A stretch of 64,000 nt of DNA from Phytophthora sp. 'mugwort'. Lineage: Eukaryota > Oomycota > Peronosporomycetes > Peronosporales > Peronosporaceae. The DNA lies in NCBI GenBank assembly GCA_033558025.1, contig JAUCEF010000005.1:8208999-8272998 (forward strand), read 5' to 3'. A program made the translations under genes and the position numbers. Below the pieces are notes generated by a model. It was given only the letters and a program-made list of their open reading frames with translations. It did not search any database and was not told the origin of the DNA. Positions 55,781 to 64,000 of the stretch are shown here, in pieces (the first letter of the stretch is position 1; the number at the start of each line of letters is the position of its first letter).

Positions 55781-57637
55781 TTACACCCCGTGGTCTGTAC
55801 GGCTGAGAAAGGCCGCAGGCGACGGGGTGTTTTTTGGCAATGTTGACGGGCAGAGCAGGGTCTTGAGTGTTGGCGGCTTCAGGTAGCAGATTTTTACTGG
55901 GGTACTGAGCTGTTGTTCCAACGTATCGGCCTGGATGAGGGCTCGAAGTTGTGCTCGGCTTGGTCCGTTGGGGTCGTATTGGAGCTTGAAGACGATGGGC
56001 GCTCTTGGATCCGGGGTAGTGGCGGTAGACGGTTGGGTCGTGGCCAGGGCTCGGTTGAAGAGTGGTAAGAGGACACGGGGAAGATAACCGCGGTCTTGTA
56101 GGCGGGCGTAGAGTTGTTTCACGATCCGGCGGAAATCGTGGGGTCGTGGATTCTGAGCCTTGTACTTCTTGATAAGACCGTTGATGATTCCCTTGAGTAT
56201 CCCAGGCGGATGAGCACTATTGGCGGGGATATAGAGATAGAGGTTGAGCGACTTGTGGTAAGTACGTGTGTACAACTTGTCTCCGTCCCGGATAATCCAC
56301 AGATCGAGGAAAGCTACCTTGGCTGGACTGGTGTCGTGCGTGAAGGTAAGCTTTGAAAGTCTAGTGAAGTTGGCCAGGAAGTGCTTGAGGCCGTAGGGTT
56401 CTTGAGGCGCGTGCCAGACGATGAAAATGTCGTCAATATACCTCTTATAGTACACGATGTGGTCAGCGTGCTCTTGGAGCAGCATGTCCTCAAAGTGGGC
56501 TACGTAGAGAGAGGCGAAGGCTGGCGCGACAGGGGTACCCATGGCAGTTCCGCGAAGTTGGAGCCAGCGGGTATCTCCAAAGGTGAAGTAGTTGTTACTC
56601 ATCACCAGATGAAGTCCTGAGAGGATCGCTTGTTCCCAGGGGTGTCCATGAATTCGTTGAGCGATGACTTGGATAGCTCGTTCGGTCGGGATGTTGGTAT
56701 AGAGGGACTCAACGTCGACCGTGACGAGGACAGTGCTGGGGGGCAGAACGAGGTTCGGGAGTTCTTGGAGAAGCTGGTCCGAGTTGTGGAGGTACGAGGC
56801 CGTGTCACGAAAGAAGGGCTGAAGTTGGTAGTCCAGCCATTTGGACAGGCCTTCCAGTACGCTACCACTGTTAGCGACGATGGGTCGGATACAGAGTTGG
56901 GGCTTGTGGATTTTGGCGAGGGCGTAAAATACGTTGAGTCTCGCGTCACCAATGTAGGTCACAATGACCCGGGTAGTGGCCCAATCGAGGCGATGGATGA
57001 ACAGCTTGGCCATGTTCTGATACCAGGTACGTACGCGGGTACGGACGAGGCGGACGAGAGCGTCTGCAGGTGCCTTTTGGCGGGCATAAGTCTGGGTATC
57101 ACCAAGGTGGTCCAGACAGAGTTGCAGGTAACGCTCTGTGGTGAACAGGGCAGGGCCAAGGTTCTTGTCAGTGATGACAACCTTGAGGTCAGGACGGCCT
57201 CGAAGGAGATGGAGGGCGTGAGTTTGTGCACTGTTGAGGTTCCGGAGCCGGGTAGGGCGCCAGGAGATCGTAGACAGAGCAGTGTGGACGTCGTCCAATG
57301 TCTTCTCAACCCGAGGTGCTGCGGGGTCGGGTTGGAAAGACGAGTTGGGCACATATATCTTACGATTGTATGTGCCCTTAGAGTTCCCAAACTGGGCACT
57401 AAGGCGAACCCGTCGTGCGAAATCAGGGAAGGCAGCAAGAAGATCAGGCGGGCGGAGTGGGCGGGGGGTTGGGCAGAATTTGAGATTCAGACCCAGGAGA
57501 CGGGATAAAGCAGGCGGGGAAGAAACGTCGGCAGGAACAAAATTATGAAAAGTTAAGTTCCGTGCGTAACTGTTAACTTCGTGAGTCGGACGGCTGGCAA
57601 AGAGTGCGAGCGCGTTCGCTCGGTCTGAGCGGCCTAC
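55781..57637 (-). CDS. Penelope-like ORF2, reverse transcriptase (element 3)
   Basis: Divergent, apparently intact RT. From a GTG at 57352 it is 523 codons, but the frame is open upstream to the ORF1 stop region and the upstream part is conserved (NALALFASR; LSRLLGLNLKFCPTPR), so translation must enter before 57352. RT motifs: TDKNLGPALFTT, FYALAKIHKPQLCIRPIVAN, SKWLDYQLQPFF, VDVESLYTNIP, GTAMGTPVAPAFASLYVAHF, catalytic YIDDIFIVW, FLDLWI, AHPPGILKGIINGLIKKY. No GIY-YIG endonuclease follows, so it is an EN-minus PLE. No in-frame ATG occurs before the RT core. The frame is -1 relative to ORF1. The stop TAA is formed by the telomeric repeat. Confidence 0.9.
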   Translation of the reverse strand, partial: VGRSDRANALALFASRPTHEVNSYARNLTFHNFVPADVSSPPALSRLLGLNLKFCPTPRPLRPPDLLAAFPDFARRVRLSAQFGNSKGTYNRKIYVPNSSFQPDPAAPRVEKTLDDVHTALSTISWRPTRLRNLNSAQTHALHLLRGRPDLKVVITDKNLGPALFTTERYLQLCLDHLGDTQTYARQKAPADALVRLVRTRVRTWYQNMAKLFIHRLDWATTRVIVTYIGDARLNVFYALAKIHKPQLCIRPIVANSGSVLEGLSKWLDYQLQPFFRDTASYLHNSDQLLQELPNLVLPPSTVLVTVDVESLYTNIPTERAIQVIAQRIHGHPWEQAILSGLHLVMSNNYFTFGDTRWLQLRGTAMGTPVAPAFASLYVAHFEDMLLQEHADHIVYYKRYIDDIFIVWHAPQEPYGLKHFLANFTRLSKLTFTHDTSPAKVAFLDLWIIRDGDKLYTRTYHKSLNLYLYIPANSAHPPGILKGIINGLIKKYKAQNPRPHDFRRIVKQLYARLQDRGYLPRVLLPLFNRALATTQPSTATTPDPRAPIVFKLQYDPNGPSRAQLRALIQADTLEQQLSTPVKICYLKPPTLKTLLCPSTLPKNTPSPAAFLSRTDHGV

Positions 57638-58539
57638 TTGGATCGGGTCTTGGCGGCGGGCTTCCGTGCGCGCTTGTTCGCGGCGGATCCGTTGCGTTTC
57701 GGCTTGGTAGCGGGCTTTCCGGGCTTGGCGGCTCCGGTAGCGGCCGCTTTTCCGGTGCCGTTTCCGCGTGTCTTCTGCTGTTGGCGGGGCTGTGCAGCGT
57801 TTGTTTTTGCACCAGTCGCGGCCCCTCGGTGACCGGTGCGTCCATTTAACGCTTCCTTGAGTTGCGTCACTTGAGTCTTGAGTGGGCGCAGTTCTTGTTG
57901 GATGCGTTGATGGACAAGCTCCTGTACGGATATCGACATGGGTGTCTCGGTTTCGAGATCCATGGCGGTGGCTCGGGCGGCTTCCTTCGCGGCTTTTTCA
58001 CGGTCGGCGACAACTTGTTGTATTGCAAGGTCGTACCGGAGTTGGACAAGGTCGTTGTGGAGACGGGCCTTGGCGGTGAGGAAGTCGGTAAGCGCTATAG
58101 ACGGTTGGCCATTGGGGGCGATGATGATCGAATCCCAAGGCGGACCGTTTGGCGAGAGCATGGCGTGGACATCGCCGTAGAAGGACTTGAGGTCGTTTAC
58201 GGCTTGATCCGAGAGGGTGTCGCGTTCGTGCATGAGTAACTCAAGCTCAGCCAGAGTAGTTTCCTTGATAATTGCGGTAAGGGCTGACTCGTTGGCGGCG
58301 AGTTGTTGGTCGAACTTGTCACGAAGCGACATACCACTGCCGGCGTCATCGAGCGCTGAGGAGACGTTCAAAGTCATTTTCGTCTTGATAGAACGGGGTG
58401 GACCCTGTTCCAGACGGTTGATAGCCTTCTGTTTGGACTTGATCTTGGCAGAGAGGCTTCGGTACGACTTGACGGCATTCTCGATGATGTCCAGGACGAG
58501 TTGCGGCGGACTGCGACGGGTCAGTTGACTCGGGTCCAT
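57634..58539 (-). CDS. Penelope-like ORF1, coiled-coil/basic protein (element 3)
   Basis: 301 aa from ATG 58539 (MDPSQLTRRSPPQLVLDIIE). Heptad-rich helices occupy residues ~15-50, 80-130 and 160-230; the last 70 residues are Lys/Arg/Ala/Gly-rich (QQQKTRGNGTGKAAATGAAK and on to KPAAKTRSK), a nucleic-acid-binding tail. It is homologous in layout to ORF1 of the element at 62.7 kb (both start MD.Q..RSPPQ). Its role is probably RNP formation or telomere targeting (inference from other PLE and LINE ORF1 proteins). Stop TAG at 57634-57636. Confidence 0.85.
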   Translation of the reverse strand: MDPSQLTRRSPPQLVLDIIENAVKSYRSLSAKIKSKQKAINRLEQGPPRSIKTKMTLNVSSALDDAGSGMSLRDKFDQQLAANESALTAIIKETTLAELELLMHERDTLSDQAVNDLKSFYGDVHAMLSPNGPPWDSIIIAPNGQPSIALTDFLTAKARLHNDLVQLRYDLAIQQVVADREKAAKEAARATAMDLETETPMSISVQELVHQRIQQELRPLKTQVTQLKEALNGRTGHRGAATGAKTNAAQPRQQQKTRGNGTGKAAATGAAKPGKPATKPKRNGSAANKRARKPAAKTRSK

Positions 58540-59153
58540 CCTTAAGTACGAATAGGTGTGGATGATAGGAGTAGGAGTGGAGAGGGACTGTCCGTGGTGT
58601 GGATAGTCCAGAGCAGGGTTTCTAACGGGCAGAGTAAGCCTGGTTGAGAAAAGATCGTCGCAATTGGCTGGTCGGCTCAGTTGGATGGTCGGGCGCGTGG
58701 GTCGGTCGGTCGGCTTGGTCAGCTTGGTCGGCTTGGTCGGTCGGTCGGCTTGGCGGTTGGCGTGGGCGGTTGTCGATCTTGGTCTTGAAACCTTATGACT
58801 CCTCGCCTTACTTGCGTACAGTTCCCGGGTGGAAGCACGGCAGAGGTCAGTATCCCGGCGTAAACGCCCAAGGATTACAACGTATTCCGTTTACCACACC
58901 CTGCACGGGTTTAGGTTATGGAGTAAACCACGGCACTATTTAAGTTCGAGAGGGGCACGCTCTAGGGCCGTCCTCTCCTGGGTGCTGCTCTCTCACACTC
59001 CAGTTGCACCTTGCAGGGTAAGTTGGTACGGTGTCCAGCGAAAACTCTAAACCCTAAACCTCAAGACGGTGTACCCGTTCCCCCGTGCACTGAAGCGTTG
59101 AAAAACACAACAGACTGTGCAGAAACTCCTTTTTCAAACACAACGGTTTTAGG
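58540..59153. other. 5' region of element 3, with GC-rich repeats and reversed telomeric motif
   Basis: About 600 bp distal to ORF1, including CGGTCGGCTTGGT-type tandem repeats at ~58700-58760, and probably the element's promoter and 5' UTR. At 59047-59060 it contains CTAAACCCTAAACC, telomeric repeats in the orientation opposite to the chromosome end. Confidence 0.6.
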
Positions 59154-59308
59154 TTTATTGAGTTATGTAACCTATTCGAAACACACTAAGGTATTCCTAA
59201 AACTAGTCGTCGAGATGATCCGGTTGACTGGTTTTCGCTGTCTTGCTTCATCAGTAGGATTTGTTGCTTTATAGACGGACTTGATCCGTGCGAACATATG
59301 CCTATTTC
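59154..59308. repeat. segment H, copy 2
   Basis: 155 bp, one difference from 55611-55765. Preceded by TTTAGG and followed by four telomeric heptamers (59309-59336). Confidence 0.88.
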
Positions 59309-59336
59309 TTTAGGGTTTAGGGTTTAGGGTTTAGGG

Positions 59337-59845
59337 TTGTGACACGAACGAAGGCGAAGCCGGAGTGAGTGCAAACGCGAGGCAGCGCGAAGCGGTGGCG
59401 AGCGGTTTGTGTCTTGAGACTGAGGCTTGACGCGACAAAAACAGTTGTATTTGGTTGTCCAAAGGGTCGGGAGGTCGGCCTCTCCGGTGGTCCTTTCGCT
59501 TGGGCTTCTTCAGTGGACGGCAAATTGAGAAGTGAGTGTCCAGCTGAAGCTGTTCTGCTACTGCTAGCTACTCACTACACATGGAAGATTCATGCATCTT
59601 GGTTTCTCGAATCTTCAACTTGCGTGCGTGGGTGCACTTGAATCTTCGAGAAGTGGGTGTGGGTTAAAACTAGATTTGTTGGGTGAATGTACCCCGAAAA
59701 TCCAGTTCTGTACCCAGAGAATCCAATTGTGTACCCAGAGAATCCAGCTGGGAATTTTCGCAGTACGAATCTTCAACCGTGTAGAATTTTCCCGCTGGAA
59801 TCTTCAACATCACGGATGCTGGTTGTGACGCGCCACCGTGTCAAA
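59337..59845. repeat. telomere-associated unit 2 (509 bp)
   Basis: Appears identical to unit 3 at an offset of 3424 bp. Bounded by telomeric repeats 59309-59336 and 59846-59866. Confidence 0.93.
59584..59805. promoter_or_regulatory. heat-shock-element-like cluster, unit 2
   Basis: Seven GAAnnTTC palindromes in 222 bp, including the two three-module sites; same spacing as unit 3. Confidence 0.6.
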
Positions 59846-59863
59846 GGGTTTAGGGTTTAGGGT

Positions 59864-61788
59864 TTACTCCCCGTCCTCTGTACAGACCGATCGCTTTCGC
59901 TTTCTTGATCGAAGTGCGAGGCGGTCTGCAGGAGACGGGGAGAATGTCGGTGGTAGTCTTGTTGGGCACAGCTTGCGCTTGAGAGTCCGAGGCTTCAGAT
60001 AGCACAGGCTGACTTGGTCGATCCCGAATTTCTTTGTTTCGGTTTCGAGTGCTTGGACGTCAAGGAGTCTCTTCAGTTCCGCGCCGGACGGTCCATTCGG
60101 ATCGTAGGGAACTTTAAAGAAGACCTTGGATGTCCGCGGCCTTGGTGCTCTTGTTTCCTCCAGCGCAGCTCGGAAGATTGGTAGCAGTTTGGTGGCTCGA
60201 TAGCCACGACTTTGCAGTCGTTGCAGAAGCAGATTAACGACCGACTTGAAGTCGTTCGCGTCTGGGTTCTGCATTGCGTACTTCTTCACGAGTCCGTAGA
60301 TCAACCCTTTGAGCACGCCAGGCGGATGTGCGCTGGCAGCTGGAAGGTAGAGGTACAGATTTAGCGCTTTTTGGTGCGTCTTGGTTCGAAGTCTGTTTTC
60401 GGTCTTGATGATCCAGAGATCGAGAAACGGCGCTTCGGTCAGACTCTGTTCGTGTGTGAACTTGAGTCTTGACAGACGCGTGAACTTGGCGAAGAACCTT
60501 TGGAGTGCAAAAGGATCTTCCGTTCTTGGGCGCCAGATGATCAATCCATCATCGATGTATCGACGGAAGTACACGAGGGATTCTTGGAACTCTGGTGTCA
60601 GCTGGCTCTCAAAATGCGCAAGGTACAGTGAGGCAAAAGCTGGTGCAACCGGAGTACCCATTGCGGTACCTGTGATTTGGTGCCACATCGTGTCGCCGAA
60701 CTGGAAGTAGTTGAACCTCAGAATGAGGTGTAGTCCTTCCAGGATGGCAGTCTTCCATCGATGATCGTTGAGGATCCTTGCAAACGTATCGAGTGCGTAG
60801 TCGATCGGTATACTCGTGTATAGCGAAACGACATCGAACGTGAGGATCTGATCTTGCGGCGTGACTTGGAGGGCGGCGAGATCGGTCAGGAGCTGATCCG
60901 AGTTCTTGAGATATGACGCAGAGGCTTTCAGCAGTGGCTGGAGTTGGTAGTCGAGCCACTTGGAGAGTCCGAGGAGCACTCCATTAGCGTTTGAGACGAT
61001 TGGTCTCGGTGCTAACTGAGGCTTGTGTATCTTCGCTAGTGCGTAGAACACATTCAGCGATCTTGCGTCAATCCTGTGGGTGATGATCGCCGTATCCTTC
61101 CAGTCCACATCGTAGCCGTATCGCTGAAACATGCGTTCGTAGTACTTCCTGACGGTACTCTTCAGCAGTCTCAGGATGGCATCTGGGGGCGCTTGGATGT
61201 TCCGGTACGTCGTAGTGTCTTGGAGATGATCAAGGCAGAAGTCGACGTATTGGGTTGATGTCATGACTGCTGGGCCGAGGTTTTTGTCGGTCAGCAGAAC
61301 CTTGAGATCGTGCCGGAACATCAGGGTCTTGAGCAAGTCCCGTTGGGTCTTGGTCATGTTGAAGTGTCGCTTCGAGACCAATGTTGTAACTTGAAGACGT
61401 TGTTCGATGGTCTGAAGTGTTGCTTCAATCGCAGGGGGACATGGTGGTGGCTGAAACGCTTCGTTCTTCACGTAGATTGAGCTCTTCGTGAACGCTTTGT
61501 TGTCGTTCTTCCGGAATAGGTACCGGAGTCGAAGCGATCGAACAAAGTCTGGTAGCCGTTCAAGGAGATCGGTAGTCGAGAGTCGGCGCGGTGTGGGACA
61601 GAAATTGAGGTTCAGTCCTAGCAGTCGCTTGAGGGTGGCAGGTAAATCAGCAGGTGGAGACATCAGGTCGTGGAAGGCGAGATTCGAGATTTCGTTGTCC
61701 ACTTCTTGAACGTTCCGGAGCGCGAAGATAGCAAGAGCGTTCTTGAATGTCGGGCGGTCGGGATGGAATTGGAATTCGTTCCTTAATT
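59864..61788 (-). CDS. Penelope-like ORF2, reverse transcriptase (element 4)
   Basis: The most complete RT: 612 codons from a GTG at 61702 to the telomere-derived TAA at 59864-59866, open upstream through the ORF1 stop (to at least 61788) in the -1 frame. The N-terminal segment (MDNEISNLAFHDL, first ATG at 61663) lacks the 4-nt deletion of copies 1 and 2. RT motifs as in copy 2: TDKNLGPAVMTS, FYALAKIHKPQLAPRPIVSN, FDVVSLYTSIP, GTAMGTPVAPAFASLYLAHF, catalytic YIDDGLIIW, FLDLWI, AHPPGVLKGLIYG. The tail after the RT (~120 residues) is basic and ends CTEDGE; there is no GIY-YIG endonuclease. Expected role: copy PLE RNA onto the chromosome 3' end. Confidence 0.93.
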
Positions 61789-62721
61789 GCCGGACTTCCG
61801 CTGGGATCTTGGCTTCGCGTTTGGCTTGCCTTGCTGTTTTCCGCTGCTGTTTTTGGTGGAGTTGTTGGAGTTTCTTCCGGGTCGTTGTCCTCGGGCTCTT
61901 TCTCCACCGCCTCGACCTGGTTGTTGCGACGTTTGCTTGGTCGCTTGGAGCGTTTTTTTCGGCTTCGCGCCATCCCGCACTCCAGATCGGTTGGCGCTGG
62001 CGTTTAACGCCGCACGAAGTTGGTTAATCTCCTTGTTGAGCGAGCTTGTCTTCTTTGCAACCTCTTGTTTCACAAGAGCAGCAACGAGAACTTCATTTGA
62101 AGTCTCGAGTTCCATAGCGTCTGCCGAAGCTCGTTGGGCTTGACGTTCAGCTTGGCGCTGCTCTCGAAGAGTAGTTGCCAACAAGTCCTCGTAGTCGATC
62201 CTGTCAAGCGTGTTGTTCAGGAATCCGACTGAGAGGTTCAAGTCGCCGATTGTTGCATGCAGTAATGCCGGGGATTCGTCCGGTATCACCGGCGCGAATG
62301 CCAGAGAGGCATCTGCACCAACTAATTGGCACGCTTGCACGAAAACTTCCTCGAAGTAATCGTGGATCTTGCTCCCATAAGTGATTTTGAACCTGCTACG
62401 AGTCTCGAGCAGCAGCTCTAGCTCGGTCTTGGCAGTTTCAATAATCACTTGGCGCATTGAGGCTTGCGATGTCTCAATGGCGGTGTTGAAGCGTCGCTGT
62501 AGCTCCGTTGCCTCCGTCGGACGAGAGTCTTGAACGATCGGAGGGATCTTGAGGTCGATGTTGTGTTGAATCGACTTGGGCGTGACGTGCTCGAGCTTGT
62601 CGATGGCACGTTTCTTGGATGCGATTTGCTTCAAGAGGGCCTTGTAGTCGGCGATAGCGGTCGACACGAGGTCCTTGGTGAATTGCGGCGGGCTTCTAGC
62701 GAGCGATGCTTGCGAGTCCAT
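61783..62721 (-). CDS. Penelope-like ORF1 (element 4), full length
   Basis: 312 aa, ATG 62721 (MDSQASLARSPPQFTKDLVS). Predicted alpha-helical with heptads at ~20-50, 75-110 and 170-230; C-terminal basic low-complexity tail (RGGGERARGQRPGRNSNNST ... QRKSGN). The start lies only ~25 bp from telomeric repeats, so the 5' UTR is very short or transcription begins in the adjoining unit. This copy shows the sequence that copies 1 and 2 lost by 5' truncation. The call as ORF1 rests on position, synteny with element 3 and composition. Confidence 0.88.
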   Translation of the reverse strand: MDSQASLARSPPQFTKDLVSTAIADYKALLKQIASKKRAIDKLEHVTPKSIQHNIDLKIPPIVQDSRPTEATELQRRFNTAIETSQASMRQVIIETAKTELELLLETRSRFKITYGSKIHDYFEEVFVQACQLVGADASLAFAPVIPDESPALLHATIGDLNLSVGFLNNTLDRIDYEDLLATTLREQRQAERQAQRASADAMELETSNEVLVAALVKQEVAKKTSSLNKEINQLRAALNASANRSGVRDGAKPKKTLQATKQTSQQPGRGGGERARGQRPGRNSNNSTKNSSGKQQGKPNAKPRSQRKSGN

Positions 62722-62746
62722 CCTTAATTGTCTTCGTGTTGGTTGG

Positions 62747-62760
62747 TTTAGGGTTTAGGG
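62747..62760 (+). repeat. interstitial telomeric repeats
   Basis: Two exact TTTAGGG units between the 5' end of element 4 and unit 3. Confidence 0.95.
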
Positions 62761-63269
62761 TTGTGACACGAACGAAGGCGAAGCCGGAGTGAGTGCAAAC
62801 GCGAGGCAGCGCGAAGCGGTGGCGAGCGGTTTGTGTCTTGAGACTGAGGCTTGACGCGACAAAAACAGTTGTATTTGGTTGTCCAAAGGGTCGGGAGGTC
62901 GGCCTCTCCGGTGGTCCTTTCGCTTGGGCTTCTTCAGTGGACGGCAAATTGAGAAGTGAGTGTCCAGCTGAAGCTGTTCTGCTACTGCTAGCTACTCACT
63001 ACACATGGAAGATTCATGCATCTTGGTTTCTCGAATCTTCAACTTGCGTGCGTGGGTGCACTTGAATCTTCGAGAAGTGGGTGTGGGTTAAAACTAGATT
63101 TGTTGGGTGAATGTACCCCGAAAATCCAGTTCTGTACCCAGAGAATCCAATTGTGTACCCAGAGAATCCAGCTGGGAATTTTCGCAGTACGAATCTTCAA
63201 CCGTGTAGAATTTTCCCGCTGGAATCTTCAACATCACGGATGCTGGTTGTGACGCGCCACCGTGTCAAA
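62761..63269. repeat. telomere-associated unit 3 (509 bp), next to the telomere
   Basis: The most distal unique sequence of the chromosome. It contains two copies of a TGTACCCAGAGAATCCA motif (~63133 and ~63154) and the HSE-like cluster. Short frames on both strands (68 and 90 codons) look incidental. Confidence 0.93.
63008..63229. promoter_or_regulatory. heat-shock-element-like cluster, unit 3
   Basis: GAAnnTTC occurs with GAA at 63008, 63033, 63064, 63076 (reading into a third module), 63176, 63191, 63208 and 63222; seven of these are full palindromes. TTCTCGAATCTTC (63028-63040) and GAATCTTCGAGAA (63064-63076) are perfect three-module HSEs. The motif is symmetric, so it could serve either strand; ORF1 of element 4 lies ~290 bp downstream on the minus strand. 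Confidence 0.62.
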
Positions 63270-64000
63270 GGGTTTAGGGTTTAGGGTTTAGGGTTTAGGG
63301 TTTAGGGTTTAGGGTTTAGGGTTTAGGGTTTAGGGTTTAGGGTTTAGGGTTTAGGGTTTAGGGTTTAGGGTTTAGGGTTTAGGGTTTAGGGTTTAGGGTT
63401 TAGGGTTTAGGGTTTAGGGTTTAGGGTTTAGGGTTTAGGGTTTAGGGTTTAGGGTTTAGGGTTTAGGGTTTAGGGTTTAGGGTTTAGGGTTTAGGGTTTA
63501 GGGTTTAGGGTTTAGGGTTTAGGGTTTAGGGTTTAGGGTTTAGGGTTTAGGGTTTAGGGTTTAGGGTTTAGGGTTTAGGGTTTAGGGTTTAGGGTTTAGG
63601 GTTTAGGGTTTAGGGTTTAGGGTTTAGGGTTTAGGGTTTAGGGTTTAGGGTTTAGGGTTTAGGGTTTAGGGTTTAGGGTTTAGGGTTTAGGGTTTAGGGT
63701 TTAGGGTTTAGGGTTTAGGGTTTAGGGTTTAGGGTTTAGGGTTTAGGGTTTAGGGTTTAGGGTTTAGGGTTTAGGGTTTAGGGTTTAGGGTTTAGGGTTT
63801 AGGGTTTAGGGTTTAGGGTTTAGGGTTTAGGGTTTAGGGTTTAGGGTTTAGGGTTTAGGGTTTAGGGTTTAGGGTTTAGGGTTTAGGGTTTAGGGTTTAG
63901 GGTTTAGGGTTTAGGGTTTAGGGTTTAGGGTTTAGGGTTTAGGGTTTAGGGTTTAGGGTTTAGGGTTTAGGGTTTAGGGTTTAGGGTTTAGGGTTTAGGG
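63270..64000 (+). repeat. terminal telomere, (TTTAGGG)n
   Basis: About 104 uninterrupted TTTAGGG heptamers to the end of the window. G-rich strand 5'-3' toward the right, so this is a right telomere. TTTAGGG is the repeat used by Phytophthora-type oomycetes and by plants; the gene content decides for oomycete. Confidence 0.98.

Noticed and set aside
59369..59641. 90-codon frame in the telomere-associated unit (also at 62793-63065)
   Set aside because: Conserved only because the units are near-identical copies; no motif, and the 68-codon frame on the other strand is equally open.
62924..62943. second hammerhead-like core (CTGAAGA...GCGAAA, minus strand) in the unit
   Set aside because: One core base differs from CTGATGA and there is no cleavable NUH with a stem III; likely chance resemblance.
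63270..64000. CRISPR or satellite interpretation of the terminal repeat
   Set aside because: Uniform 7-mers without spacers at the window end are a telomere.

Overview
The window is the right-hand end of an oomycete (Phytophthora-like) chromosome. The last 731 bp are perfect TTTAGGG repeats with the G-rich strand running 3' outward. The genes are intron-poor or carry 65-230 bp GT-AG introns, intergenic gaps are short, and the transposon families (oomycete-type MULE, hAT, Tc1/mariner, Ty1/copia, Penelope-like) fit that group. The species cannot be fixed from sequence alone.

Layout. 1-2719 holds no recognisable gene. 2720-20778 is a compact block of conserved single-copy genes: an EF-hand voltage-gated K+ channel, PUS1-type pseudouridine synthase, mitochondrial processing peptidase alpha, a PDZ/coiled-coil/PH protein, a TAZ zinc-finger protein, a DPH4-type J protein, a V-ATPase S1/VOA1-like accessory subunit, an ALY/REF mRNA export factor, a steroid 5-alpha-reductase family protein and eIF5B. 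Splice sites were resolved for the K+ channel, PDZ, TAZ and ALY genes and for a later HhH gene; one junction in the V-ATPase gene stays open. PUS1/MPP-alpha and V-ATPase/ALY are divergent pairs sharing short promoters.

20.9-50.5 kb is increasingly a transposon graveyard. It contains a decayed UTP20 C-terminus, a decayed hAT element, a foldback element, a Tc1/mariner element with 218-220 bp TIRs, a Harbinger-like remnant, a MULE split by a 1.6 kb insertion, an old Ty1/copia and a younger Ty1/copia with 342 bp LTRs. Two genes survive inside it: an HSF-type transcription factor (29245-30231) and a small helix-hairpin-helix protein (31459-32023).

50.86-63.27 kb is a telomere-stacked array of endonuclease-less Penelope-like retroelements (PLEs). 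All face the centromere, as expected for elements reverse-transcribed directly onto a chromosome end. Two are full length (55.8-58.5 kb and 59.9-62.7 kb), each with a coiled-coil/basic ORF1 and an RT ORF2 in the -1 frame. In three copies the ORF2 stop codon is supplied by the telomeric repeat itself. A ~510 bp telomere-bounded unit carrying up to seven heat-shock-element palindromes sits distal to two of the RT copies and next to the terminal telomere. Together these suggest a heat-responsive telomeric retroelement system. That regulatory part is inference.
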